A stretch of 30,873 nucleotides of DNA from Patulibacter sp040675535 (GCF_040675535.1 NZ_JBFAPC010000064.1:1-30873); one strand, 5' to 3'; positions 22,892-30,844 are shown, counted from the stretch's first letter. Notes: a model not told the origin generated them from the sequence alone. Made by a program: numbers and translations.

Positions 22892-23245
22892 GCAAAATTC
22901 GCGCCCTAGGCCACGCCTGCTGGCGCAGTTGACACCGAACTACTACGGCGGGGCGGTCGACTCAAGGTGAGGCCGCCCGCGTAGACGGCGTCAATGATCT
23001 TAGCCAGCGCACCACACAGCCCTAGGTCGACCTCTCGATGCCTATCGAGCATCCGCCTGCGCGGGTCTCGTTTCGGCGACGACGACGGTCTCGTTGTGGC
23101 GACGTTTGATAATCGGGTACAGAACTCGTCCTCGGGCTTTTCTGAAGGGCAAGCCCAGCCAGGTCCCAGTTTGCGAAGCATGCGAGAAGAAATTCGACCG
23201 TTCGCAGTTCCCAAGAGGGACCGTGTTCGAGAAAGACGGCTACTG
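22892..23245. other. Lower-GC stretch with no supportable gene
   Basis: 354 bp without a convincing gene. Both strands hold open frames (minus strand 22906-23343, plus strand from 22994), but neither shows a family motif, good start or coherent composition. One minus-strand segment (EVDLGLCGALAKIIDAVYAG, about 22970-23030) reads like real protein and may be a remnant. Composition matches the flanking acquired DNA. Confidence 0.5.
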
Positions 23246-23494
23246 ATGGCAACCGGATTCCCGCTCTTGGACTTCGAACTTGGCCGAGTTTCTTGGGCCG
23301 AGTTCCGCGCGGACTCTGGCCGGTCTGCGGCCAACTTCCCCAAAGCGGTGGAACGGCTTGTCGCGGCGTCTTCGGAAGCTGCGGCAGAGAGTGCCTACTG
23401 GCAGCTTGACAGCTGGTGCGTGAGAGACCGACGCCTTTTCGAATCGGCCGTCCCTGTCCCGCGTCAAGAAATCCGCTCAATTTGGCGTGTTTGA
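23246..23494 (+). pseudogene. Fragment of a HEAT-like repeat protein (immunity-type family), 3' truncated
   Basis: 82 residues from the ATG at 23246. VERLVAASSEAAAESAYWQLDSW then RRLFESAVPV resembles the opening of a family of actinobacterial proteins with P-L-L-x-A-L..A-x-x-A-x-W-x-L-D-N-x-V and L-x-x-A-x-x-V-V-P blocks, seen near toxin-immunity loci (recognised from memory, weakly). Those proteins continue for well over 100 residues; here the frame ends right after the first repeat in an unrelated tail. The gene is therefore probably a truncated remnant at the right edge of the low-GC patch. Confidence 0.4.
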
Positions 23495-23674
23495 ACTGGG
23501 GTGCTGAGGTCGGTTGAGGATTGGCTGTCGGGCTCGGCAGGCGACACGCGCTCGGCGGGCTGGGCGGCGAGGACGTCGGCGACGCGGTCCAGCCGGCCAG
23601 CGCGTCGTACGTTCGCCACGCTCGACCGACCGACCAGGCCGGCCACTTCGGCGCCGGCTTCGGCGACACGTCGA

Positions 23675-23935
23675 TCAGCGGTCGTAGACCTCGCGCCGAT
23701 GCCCCAGCGTCACGACCACCACCAGCAGCACGTCGTCCTCGACGGCGTAGATGATCCGGTAGTCCCCCACGCGGACCCGCAACGCGTCTCGCCCCTGGAG
23801 CCTGCGGGCCGCCGGCGGCCGCGGGTCCTCGGCCAGCAGTGCGATCGCGCCCTGGATCCGCCGACGGACCGGGGGATCGAGCGTCTTCAGCGCGCGGACC
23901 GCCGCGGGGCGCAGCTCGATCCGATACGGGCTCAC
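23675..23935 (-). CDS. RelE/ParE-family toxin
   Basis: 86 residues from a GTG at 23935, overlapping the antitoxin stop by 4 nt (GTGA). The RelE fold is shown by YRIELRPAAVRALKTLDPPV at the N-terminus, the R-L-x-G-x-x-x-L-R-V-R-V-G-D-Y-R-I-I-Y core (about 45-64) and the C-terminal LGHRREVYDR. RelE toxins cut mRNA at the ribosome; ParE relatives poison gyrase. The Arg-rich core and GHRREVY end favour RelE. GGGAG at the antitoxin end serves as its ribosome site, so translation is coupled. Confidence 0.9.
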   Translation of the reverse strand: MSPYRIELRPAAVRALKTLDPPVRRRIQGAIALLAEDPRPPAARRLQGRDALRVRVGDYRIIYAVEDDVLLVVVVTLGHRREVYDR

Positions 23936-24180
23936 TCCCAGCCCAGGTCGGCCTTCACCTGATCCCAGGGGATGCTCGGGCCTTCCTCCGCCATCGCGGC
24001 ATCGAACGCGGCGACGTCCTCGGCCTCCTCCAGCGCCGCGGTCAGCTGCGCGTAGCGCTCCGGACTGACCAGCACCGCGGCCGGACGGCCGTACCGCTCG
24101 AGGAACACGGCCTCGGTCCGCGCAAGCTCGACCACCTCCGGCAGGTTCTCCCGCGCCGCACTGATCTTCATCGTGGCCAT
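23932..24180 (-). CDS. Phd/YefM-family antitoxin
   Basis: 82 residues from the ATG at 24180. ISAARENLPEVVELAR at 5-20 and GRPAAVLVSPERYAQL at 31-46 are the DNA-binding half of Phd/YefM proteins; the acidic C-terminal half (EEAEDVAAFDAAMAEEGPSI) would wrap the toxin. Longer starts at 24219 and shorter at 24171 exist. 24180 is preferred because a -10 and a repeated operator-like sequence lie immediately upstream, inside the longer frame. The antitoxin probably represses its own operon with the toxin as co-repressor, as known for the family. Confidence 0.9.
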   Translation of the reverse strand: MATMKISAARENLPEVVELARTEAVFLERYGRPAAVLVSPERYAQLTAALEEAEDVAAFDAAMAEEGPSIPWDQVKADLGWE

Positions 24181-24186
24181 CGTCAC

Positions 24187-24217
24187 ATCGTACGACCTGG
24201 CAGTCGTCTCGTACAAC
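24187..24217 (-). promoter_or_regulatory. Promoter and operator of the toxin-antitoxin operon
   Basis: On the minus strand TTGTAC (complement of 24211-24216) and TACGAT (24187-24192) are spaced 18 bp, a good -35/-10 pair, and the -10 ends 6 nt before the antitoxin ATG, predicting a leaderless mRNA. The plus strand shows the 9-mers TCGTACGAC (24188-24196) and TCGTACAAC (24209-24217), 21 bp apart (two helical turns), and an inverted ACGAC-N6-GTCGT between them. These overlap both promoter elements, as expected for antitoxin autorepression. Confidence 0.6.
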
Positions 24218-24425
24218 ATCGGCCGTCTCGCGCGGCGGCGGCGTTCGAGGACCCGCGGCTCCTCGACGGACGTCCGCCGGCCCCCCGGATCACGTCCGAC
24301 GCCCCGGCCCTCGCGCTGCTCAGGACTAGGGAATTCCGATGATCAGAAGTGAGGACTTCCCCGCGATCGCCGCCACCGCGCCCGGGCGGCGCCGCTGGCG
24401 GCACCGACTCCCCCTGCGATCCCGC

Positions 24426-25685
24426 CTACCCCGCGACCCGCACCTTCCCCGCCGCGGCCGTCGCCCGCCCCCGCGCCTCGTCGACGTCCGCCCCGCGAGC
24501 CAACGCCACGCCGAGCCGGCGGCCCGGCCGCGCGTCCGGCTTGCCGAACAGCCGCACGTCGACGGACGGGTCGACCGCGAAGGCGTCGGCCACCCCGGAG
24601 TACCGCGGGGCGTCCAGGTCGGCGTCGCCGAGGATCACCGCGCTGGCGGCCGGGGCGATCAGGGGGACGCGGCCGTCGGCGTCGGTCGGGACGGGCAGGC
24701 CGAGGATCGCGCGGACGTGGAGGGCGAACTCCGAGGAGGCCTGGCTGGCCATCGTGACCATGCCCGTGTCGTGCGGTCGCGGCGAGACCTCGGAGAAGAG
24801 GACCTCGTCGCCGCGGACGAACAGCTCGACGCCGAACAGGCCCCAGCCGCCGAGGCCGTCGGTGACCGCGCGGGCGATCTCCTCGGCCCGGGCCGCCGCG
24901 GCGGCGCTCATCGGCTGCGGCTGCCACGACTCGCGGTAGTCGCCGTCCTCCTGCGTGTGGCCGATCGGCGCGCAGAACGCCGTGCCGCCCGCGTGGCGGA
25001 CGGTCAGGAGCGTGATCTCGTAGTCGAAGGCGACGAAGCCCTCGCAGATCACCGCGGAGGCGCCGGTGCGGCCGGACTCCTGGGCGTACGTCCACGACCG
25101 GTCGGCGTCCTCGGGGCGGCGGATCACCGACTGGCCCTTGCCGCTGGAGGACATCACCGGCTTGACGACGCACGGGACGAACGTGCCCCCGTCGGCGGGC
25201 TGGAGCGCGGCGACGGCGTCGCGGAGCTCCTCGGCGGATGTGCAGAAGCGGTACGGGGACGTCGGCAGGCCGAGCTCCTCGGCCGCCAGCCGGCGGATGC
25301 CCTCGCGGTCCATCGTCAGGCGCGCCGCGCGGGCGGTCGGCACGACGTGGAGGCCCTCGGCCTCGAGCTCCTGCAGCACCGGGGTGGCGATCGCCTCGAT
25401 CTCCGGGACGACGAGCAGCCGCGCGCAGGGGCGCTCCTGCTCCGCGCGCAGGAGCGCCCGCAGCGCGTCGGGGTCGGTCATCGCGATCGTGTGCGAGCGG
25501 TGGGCGACCTGCTGGGCCGGGGCACCGTCGTAGCGGTCCACGGCGACGACCTCGCAGCCCAGGCGCATCGCCTCGAGGGCGACCTCGCGGCCGAGCTCGC
25601 CGCTGCCGAGGAGCACCAACCGAACTGCCCCTGCGGTGCCGGGGGTGCCGAAGGGCGGGAGCGGGGCGGCGTCGGGCGCGGGCAT
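24426..25685 (-). CDS. purT: Formate-dependent phosphoribosylglycinamide formyltransferase (GAR transformylase 2)
   Basis: 419 residues, slightly above the family's usual 390, because of a Pro/Ala-rich N-terminal extension (MPAPDAAPLPPFGTPGTAGA). PurT uses formate and ATP to formylate GAR in purine synthesis, an alternative to folate-dependent PurN. LVLLGSGELGREVALEAMRL (about 23-42) is the N-terminal nucleotide fold. The ATP-grasp domain holds CVVKPVMSSSGKGQSVI, the KPVMSSSGKG P-loop equivalent. EVSPRPHDTGMVTMASQASS (about 316-335) is the strongly conserved metal and substrate site; SEFALHVRAILGLP follows. The C-terminal DVRLFGKPDARPGRRLGVAL is typical. The start may lie slightly downstream. 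No other purine gene is nearby. Confidence 0.95.
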   Translation of the reverse strand: MPAPDAAPLPPFGTPGTAGAVRLVLLGSGELGREVALEAMRLGCEVVAVDRYDGAPAQQVAHRSHTIAMTDPDALRALLRAEQERPCARLLVVPEIEAIATPVLQELEAEGLHVVPTARAARLTMDREGIRRLAAEELGLPTSPYRFCTSAEELRDAVAALQPADGGTFVPCVVKPVMSSSGKGQSVIRRPEDADRSWTYAQESGRTGASAVICEGFVAFDYEITLLTVRHAGGTAFCAPIGHTQEDGDYRESWQPQPMSAAAAARAEEIARAVTDGLGGWGLFGVELFVRGDEVLFSEVSPRPHDTGMVTMASQASSEFALHVRAILGLPVPTDADGRVPLIAPAASAVILGDADLDAPRYSGVADAFAVDPSVDVRLFGKPDARPGRRLGVALARGADVDEARGRATAAAGKVRVAG

Positions 25686-26002
25686 CGCGCGGATGATGCC
25701 AGCCGATCGCCGCGCGCTCCCGTCGCCCGTCGGCCACGTTCGGCGGCACGCCGCCCGCCGACGCCATCACCAGGAAACCTTCCTCACGGGGCGCAACGCT
25801 GGTGTCCACGACCGTGGGACGCCGTCGACCATCGGTCCGCACCCTGCAAGAACCGTTGCAGGAGGGGTCCGGCGGTTGGCCGACTGGCCGGGCTCCCATA
25901 GCGTCGCGCCCTGCTCGACCTCCGTCGGGCCGTTTCGCTCGCCGCCGCCTGCCGCCCGGCACGAGTGCCCGCGCCTCCCCGCGCACGACATCCCGAGGTT
26001 CC
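25686..26002. other. Intergenic region between divergent purT and the NlpC/P60 gene
   Basis: 317 bp with no supported gene. It contains a 7-bp stem-loop (25843-25862) and a purine site GAGG just before the ATG at 26003. Cell-wall hydrolase genes of actinobacteria often carry c-di-AMP (ydaO) riboswitches here, but the conserved motifs of that class were not found. Confidence 0.5.
25843..25862 (+). other. Stem-loop in the presumed 5' leader of the NlpC/P60 gene
   Basis: CCTGCAA and TTGCAGG form a perfect 7-bp stem with a GAACCG loop, about 140 nt before the start. It could be an attenuator, an RNA-stability element or a protein operator. Confidence 0.35.
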
Positions 26003-27193
26003 ATGACGCCGACTCCCCGCCGCCGACCCATGCTGCGCGCCGCAGCCGCCGCCGCCACCGGTGCGGCCGTGCTCGCCGTGGGCGCCGGGGCACCATCGTC
26101 GGGCTTCGCGGACGTCGCGTCGGACCGGGCGGCCGCCCAGTCCCTGCGCCAGAAGGTCGCGGCGGAGACCGCCCGCATCGAGGCGACGAGCGCCGGCCTG
26201 CGCACCGCCGAGCAGCGGCTCGCCACGCTGGACCAGACCGTCGCCAAGCGCCAGGGCCAGGTCCAGCGGACGCAGGACGACCTCGTCCGCGCCCGGGTCC
26301 GGATGGCGACGCTCGAGCGCAAGGCCGAGCAGGCCACCGACGTCCTCTCCTCCAACCTCGCCAACGCGTACGAGTCCGGCCAGCCCGACCTCGTCTCGGT
26401 CGTCCTGACCTCGCGCGGCTTCAACGACCTGCTCGAGCGGGTCGACTTCCTCAAGCGGGTGTCCGCCCACAACGGCCACATCCTCGACGAGACCCGCGAC
26501 GCGAAGACCGCCGTCACGAAGCAGGCGGCCGACCTGAAGCAGATGCGCGTCCGCTTCAGCGCGCTCGCGAAGTCCGCCGTCGCCGACCGCGACCAGGCCG
26601 ACGTCGTCCGCAACGCGATCCTGCGCCGCAAGCAGGCGCAGCTCGCCGCGCGCGCCGGCACCAGCAGCCAGCTCTCCCGCGTCCGCAGCCGGATCGCCCG
26701 GCTCGAGCGCGAGCAGGCCGCCGCCGCCCGCGCCGCCCGCGAGCAGGCCACGGCCACGCAGGCCGCCCCGCGCGCCGTCCCCTCCGCTCCCTCCTCCGGC
26801 GGCGGCGGTGGCTCCAGCGCCGCCCCGTCCAGCAACGACGGCAGCGCCGTCGCACGCGTGGTCTCGGCGGCCAACGAGATCGCCACCACCCCCTACGTGT
26901 GGGGCGGCGGCCACGGCGGCGCGAGCGGCGGCTACGACTGCTCCGGGTCCCTGAGCTACGCGCTGGCGGCCGGTGGCCTGCTCAGCTCGCCGCTGACCTC
27001 CGGCGGCTTCATGAGCTGGGGCGAGCCCGGCCCCGGCAAGCGGATCACCGTCTACGCCAACGGCGGCCACGCGTACATGGTCGTCGACGGCCGGCGCTAC
27101 GACACCTCGGCGCTCAGCGGCGGCGGCACCCGCTGGACGACCGAGATGCGGAGCTCCGCCGGGTTCGTCGCTCGCCACCCGCCGGGCTACTAG
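26003..27193 (+). CDS. Secreted NlpC/P60 peptidoglycan endopeptidase with coiled-coil domain
   Basis: 396 residues. The N-terminus MTPTPRRRPMLRAAAAAATG is a basic, Ala-rich signal sequence with a cleavage site near residue 35. Residues about 40-250 are a long coiled coil (RIEATSAGLRTAEQRLATLD, VQRTQDDLVRARVRMATLER), as in RipA/PcsB-type hydrolases where it regulates the enzyme. A Ser/Gly-rich linker follows at about 255-280. The NlpC/P60-like domain (about 285-396) has the catalytic Cys in YDCSGSLSYAL (C313) and the His in GGHAYMVVDG (H356), with YDTSALS after it. Such enzymes cleave stem-peptide bonds between D-Glu and diaminopimelate during cell separation; this one resembles the variant in which the fold closes shortly after the His. 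GAGG precedes the start, so the mRNA has a leader. Confidence 0.88.
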   Translation: MTPTPRRRPMLRAAAAAATGAAVLAVGAGAPSSGFADVASDRAAAQSLRQKVAAETARIEATSAGLRTAEQRLATLDQTVAKRQGQVQRTQDDLVRARVRMATLERKAEQATDVLSSNLANAYESGQPDLVSVVLTSRGFNDLLERVDFLKRVSAHNGHILDETRDAKTAVTKQAADLKQMRVRFSALAKSAVADRDQADVVRNAILRRKQAQLAARAGTSSQLSRVRSRIARLEREQAAAARAAREQATATQAAPRAVPSAPSSGGGGGSSAAPSSNDGSAVARVVSAANEIATTPYVWGGGHGGASGGYDCSGSLSYALAAGGLLSSPLTSGGFMSWGEPGPGKRITVYANGGHAYMVVDGRRYDTSALSGGGTRWTTEMRSSAGFVARHPPGY

Positions 27194-27218
27194 CCGGACG
27201 GCTCCCCCGGCCGCCTCG

Positions 27219-27252
27219 GGCGGGGCGTCCGCCGGACGGCGGACGCCCCGCC
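27219..27252 (+). terminator. Terminator of the NlpC/P60 gene
   Basis: A perfect 15-bp stem (GGCGGGGCGTCCGCC / GGCGGACGCCCCGCC) with a GGAC loop, 25 nt after the stop codon. Confidence 0.75.
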
Positions 27253-27349
27253 GATCAGCCGGACCACAATCGGCTAACGGCGTTGCAACCCTCCGAACGG
27301 GGGGTTTCAGGACGATCGCCCGGAGATCCAGTGAATTGGACTTCTGTTT

Positions 27350-27395
27350 GACGGAGAAAACGGACATACTGGCCGTTCTTCCCGTCTCCGCCGTC
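27350..27395 (+). other. Nested hairpin in the leader region of the large secreted protein gene
   Basis: AACGG/CCGTT (27359-27363 / 27373-27377) lies inside CGGAG/CTCCG (27352-27356 / 27386-27390), with a competing GACGG/CCGTC outer pairing. It sits 70-115 nt before the ATG at 27465 in an AT-richer patch. No promoter of normal spacing was identified. Confidence 0.35.
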
Positions 27396-27464
27396 CGGGT
27401 GCTCGCACCTGCAGGACGGCGCCAGGAACCCAAGTCCCCCGTCTCCGAAGGACCGACCGAGCCG

Positions 27465-30400
27465 ATGCGCACCAGATCACCAGGAACCCTCTTCCGACTT
27501 CTCGCCGTCCTGTTCGCCGCCACCGCGGCGGCGATGGCGTTCTCCGGATCCGCGTCAGCGGCGGCCCCGGACAACGGCTGGACCTGCCGGGCGCAGTCGC
27601 TGCGCCTCGAGCTCGTCGGGCTCTCCCCGCTGGAGCCCGTCACGAACCTGATCAGCGCCGGCGCGGACGACCAGCCGTGCGCGACGCAGGCGAGCTCGCC
27701 GCTCGGCGGCCCGCTCCAGTCCGTGCTGGACATCCTCAAGCCGCTGGGCGTGAACCTCGGCGCTCTGGCGACCGACACCTCGATCGACGCCACCAAGCGC
27801 ACCCGCGACCAGGAGCCGAAGGCCCACGCGAAGGTCGCGGGCCTCGACGTGAGCCTCCTCGGCATCGCATCGATCGTGAAGGTCGGCGCCGTCGAGTCGA
27901 CGGCCACCGCCAAGTGCGTGGCCGGCCGGCCCCAGTACTCGTCGACCTTCGACGTCGGCGACGTCTTCGTCTTCGGCAACCGTGTCGCCCTCGACCTGAC
28001 GACGCCCGTCACCGAGATCGCCGGTATCCTCGGGCCGCTCGGCCCGGTCGTGCGCCTGCTCCCCGGCGCCGTCAGCACCGACCAGTACGGCCACACCCGG
28101 AGCGCCCTGGAGGTCCAGGTGATCGCCGCCGCGGGCATCAAGGTGCTCGACATCTCGCTCGGCGTCAGCCGCGTGCTCGCCACCGGCACCGCCTGCGACC
28201 CGGCCGTCGCCCCGACGGTCGATGCGCCCATCGTCGACGGTCGCACGATCACCGCCGCGGCCACCGCGCCCAGCGGGCAGACGATCACGGCGTGCAGCTT
28301 CGCCGTGACGCCCGCCGGCGGCACCGCGAAGACCCTGTCCGGCGTCTACGACGCGGACGCCAAGTCCTGCAAGGCCACCCTGGCCCGCGGCGACTACCCG
28401 GCCGGCGACTACACCGCCACGGCCTCGGCCACGACGTCCGACACCGGCACGGCCACCAGCCCCCCGGCACCGTTCACCCTCGTCGCCCCGGCGGTCGGCA
28501 CGCCCGCCGCGCTCAGCGGCCGCGACCTGTCCGTCCCGGTCACCCCGGGCTCCGGCGCGACCGTCGCGAGCTGTGAGATCACCGTAGGCCCGGCCGGCGG
28601 CACCACGACGAGCGTCCCGGCCACCTACGACGCCACCACCGGCCGCTGCAAGGCGACGCTGCCGAACGGCGCGTTCCCCGCCGGCGAGTACGAGGTCGTC
28701 ACGAAGGTCACCGACTCCGCCGGCGACGACGCCACCGGCAAGAACACGATCACCACGGGCGGCCCCGCCGTCGGTGAGCCCGCGCTGGACGGCCGGAAGG
28801 TGACCGCGACGGTCGCCCCCGCCGGCACCACGACCATCGAGTCGTGCCGCTTCGCCGTCACCCCGAAGGCCGGTGGCGACACGAAGACCGTCGCCGGCAC
28901 GTTCGCCGTGGGCGCCTGCACCGCCACGCTGCCGCGGGCGGACTTCCCGGCCGGCGAGTACGTGATCGTCGCGTCCGCCGTGGACTCCGGCGGCGACGCC
29001 GCCGAGCGCGCGGGGGCCGGCGTCATCGCGGGCCCGACCGTGGGCGACCCGACGCTCACCGGTCGCGACCTCTCCGTCCCGGTGACGCCGGGCTCCGGCG
29101 AGACCGTGACGGCCTGCAAGGTGACCGTCACGCCCGTCGGCGGCGGCACCGTCACCGCGCTGGACGCGACGTACGACGCCACCACCAAGGCGTGCGTCGC
29201 CGACCTGCCCACGGACCTGACCCCGGGCGCCTACACGGTCGACACCGAGGTCACGGACTCCGGCGGCGAGACCGGCACCGGCACCGGCCAGGTCACGCTG
29301 CACGGGCCGACCGTCGGCGTCCCGTCGATCGACGGCCGCACGGTCTCCGCCTCCGTCGCGCCCGAGAACGGCGCGACGGTCGCCACCTGCGAGTTCCGTC
29401 TGACGATCACGGGCGGCGCCGCGAAGACGGTCGCCGGCGTCATCGCGGGCGGTCGCTGCTCCGCCGCGCTCCCGTCCGGGGACTTCCCCGCCGGTGAGTA
29501 CGCGATCGTCGTCGAGGCCAAGGACGCCGCGGGCAACGCGACGACGAACTCCGGCACCGGCCGCATCGCGGCCGACCCGGTGCTCGGCGAGGCCACCGTC
29601 GGCACGCCGACGATCGACGTCCGCGACGTCAGCGCCCCGGTCACGGTCCCCACCGGTGTGACCGCGACCGGCTGCGAGATCAGCCTGACGCCGAAGAGCG
29701 GCGGCGCCGCCCAGACGGTCACCGGCACGCTCGCGGGCGGCCGCTGCACGGCCACGCTGCCGCCGGCGACGTTCCCGCCCGGCACCTACGACGTGGTCGT
29801 CACGGTCACCGACGACGGCGGCCGCAAGGCCACCGGCTCGGGCACCGTGACGGTCGCGGGCCCGGAGGTCGGCACCCCGGTCGGCGTCGGCCCCGTCGTC
29901 GTCGTGCCGGTCAAGCCCGGCGCGGGCGCGACGGTCACCTCCTGCACGCTGACGGTCGCCCCCGCGGGCGGCGGCGCCGCCCTGCCGGTGTCCGGCACGT
30001 TCGATCCGCTCACGAGCACCTGTGTCGCGACGCTGCCCGCCGGGACGTACCCGTCCGGGCAGTACGACGTGACGGCGACGATCACCGACTCCAACGGCTC
30101 GAAGGCGACCGGCTCCGGCCGCGTCACCATCGCCCAGCCCGCGGCGGCGCCCACCCGGGTCGAGGCGGCGGCCGAGGTCGCGCAGAGCCTCCTGGCCTGC
30201 GACGGCGGCAAGCTCGCGATGATCGAGGCCCGCCTCGTCGGCGGTCGCGTCGCGCTCTCCGGCGTCGCGCTGAAGTCGCTGGCCGGCCGCACGATCGGCC
30301 TGCGCCTGTCGGCGAAGGGCATCAGCACGCGCACGGTCGCCACGACCAAGGTCAAGGCCGACGGCACGTTCGCGACGACCGCCAAGGCCCCGGCCGCGCG

Positions 30401-30779
30401 GCTCCGGAAGACGACGTCCCGTGCGAAGTACTACGCGGTCATCGATTCCACCCGGAGCGGATCGCTGCGCCTGACCCGGCGCACGATCGTGACCTCGGTC
30501 TCGCTGACGCCGGGGCGGATCAAGATCAGCGGCCGCGTCTCCTCGCCGCTGCCGAAGAAGGGCCAGGCCGTCGTCATCGGGCGCCGCGTCAGCTGCACGA
30601 GCTACCGCACGGTGGCCCGGGCGAAGACCGACTCCCGCGGGCGCTTCTCGGTGAGCTTCGCGGCTCCCAAGGACAAGGCCGCGGGCCTGTACCGGGCGCA
30701 GACGCGCGCGCCCTCCGTCCGCGGCGGCCGTCCGGTGAACCGGACGTACACGCTGCCGCGGATCGTCGTCCCGCGCTGA
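27465..30779 (+). CDS. Large secreted protein with seven Cys-paired Ig-like repeats
   Basis: 1104 residues from the ATG at 27465 (GAAGGA about 12 nt upstream); the open frame upstream lacks a signal peptide. MRTRSPGTLFRLLAVLFAAT plus AAAMAFSGSASAAA is a Sec signal. Residues about 35-250 form a unique N-terminal domain with four cysteines and GLDVSLLGIASIVKVGAVES, of a type seen in adhesin-like actinobacterial proteins. Seven tandem repeats of 90-95 residues follow, starting near 252, 344, 436, 526, 617, 712 and 802; each has V-G-x-P at its start, FPAGEY-like and D-S-G-G blocks, and two cysteines about 23-26 apart. The last 200 residues (about 893-1104) are two basic beta-sandwich units with a Cys pair. 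There is no membrane anchor or sorting signal, so it is probably secreted or bound to the wall by charge. A surface adhesin or matrix role is inference. Confidence 0.82.
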   Translation: MRTRSPGTLFRLLAVLFAATAAAMAFSGSASAAAPDNGWTCRAQSLRLELVGLSPLEPVTNLISAGADDQPCATQASSPLGGPLQSVLDILKPLGVNLGALATDTSIDATKRTRDQEPKAHAKVAGLDVSLLGIASIVKVGAVESTATAKCVAGRPQYSSTFDVGDVFVFGNRVALDLTTPVTEIAGILGPLGPVVRLLPGAVSTDQYGHTRSALEVQVIAAAGIKVLDISLGVSRVLATGTACDPAVAPTVDAPIVDGRTITAAATAPSGQTITACSFAVTPAGGTAKTLSGVYDADAKSCKATLARGDYPAGDYTATASATTSDTGTATSPPAPFTLVAPAVGTPAALSGRDLSVPVTPGSGATVASCEITVGPAGGTTTSVPATYDATTGRCKATLPNGAFPAGEYEVVTKVTDSAGDDATGKNTITTGGPAVGEPALDGRKVTATVAPAGTTTIESCRFAVTPKAGGDTKTVAGTFAVGACTATLPRADFPAGEYVIVASAVDSGGDAAERAGAGVIAGPTVGDPTLTGRDLSVPVTPGSGETVTACKVTVTPVGGGTVTALDATYDATTKACVADLPTDLTPGAYTVDTEVTDSGGETGTGTGQVTLHGPTVGVPSIDGRTVSASVAPENGATVATCEFRLTITGGAAKTVAGVIAGGRCSAALPSGDFPAGEYAIVVEAKDAAGNATTNSGTGRIAADPVLGEATVGTPTIDVRDVSAPVTVPTGVTATGCEISLTPKSGGAAQTVTGTLAGGRCTATLPPATFPPGTYDVVVTVTDDGGRKATGSGTVTVAGPEVGTPVGVGPVVVVPVKPGAGATVTSCTLTVAPAGGGAALPVSGTFDPLTSTCVATLPAGTYPSGQYDVTATITDSNGSKATGSGRVTIAQPAAAPTRVEAAAEVAQSLLACDGGKLAMIEARLVGGRVALSGVALKSLAGRTIGLRLSAKGISTRTVATTKVKADGTFATTAKAPAARLRKTTSRAKYYAVIDSTRSGSLRLTRRTIVTSVSLTPGRIKISGRVSSPLPKKGQAVVIGRRVSCTSYRTVARAKTDSRGRFSVSFAAPKDKAAGLYRAQTRAPSVRGGRPVNRTYTLPRIVVPR

Positions 30780-30785
30780 GCGACG

Positions 30786-30813
30786 GGCGCCGCCGGCCCC
30801 GGCCGACGGCGCC
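30786..30813 (+). terminator. Candidate terminator of the large secreted protein gene
   Basis: GGCGCCG pairs with CGGCGCC and an inner CGG/CCG extends the stem across one mismatch, starting 7 nt after the stop codon. Confidence 0.45.
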
Positions 30814-30844
30814 ACGCGCTCCGAGGACCCGACGCCGTCGCGGG

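Noticed and set aside
22906..23343. Minus-strand frame of 145 residues in the low-GC patch
   Set aside because: No recognised domain, weak start, Ser/Arg-rich; only a short segment looks protein-like, so it is noted as a possible remnant and not as a gene.
23464..23646. Minus-strand frame of 60 residues between the fragment and the toxin gene
   Set aside because: No ribosome site, no family, straddles the composition boundary; could be chance.
25686..26002. c-di-AMP (ydaO) riboswitch before the NlpC/P60 gene
   Set aside because: Expected from gene family, but the conserved motifs of that class are not visible.
27336..27370. TTGGAC/TTGACG with CATACT as a promoter of the large secreted gene
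   Set aside because: Spacings of 23 and 11 bp do not fit a normal -35/-10 pair.
28218..30140. Tandem DNA repeats in the large secreted gene as recent duplication
   Set aside because: Repeats are clear in protein but strongly diverged in DNA, so they are old domain duplications and not a DNA repeat array.
27555..30815. Very long minus-strand open frame opposite the secreted repeat protein
   Set aside because: No motif, Arg/Gly/Asp bias typical of antisense of Ala/Thr/Gly-rich genes; the plus strand has signal peptide and repeats.
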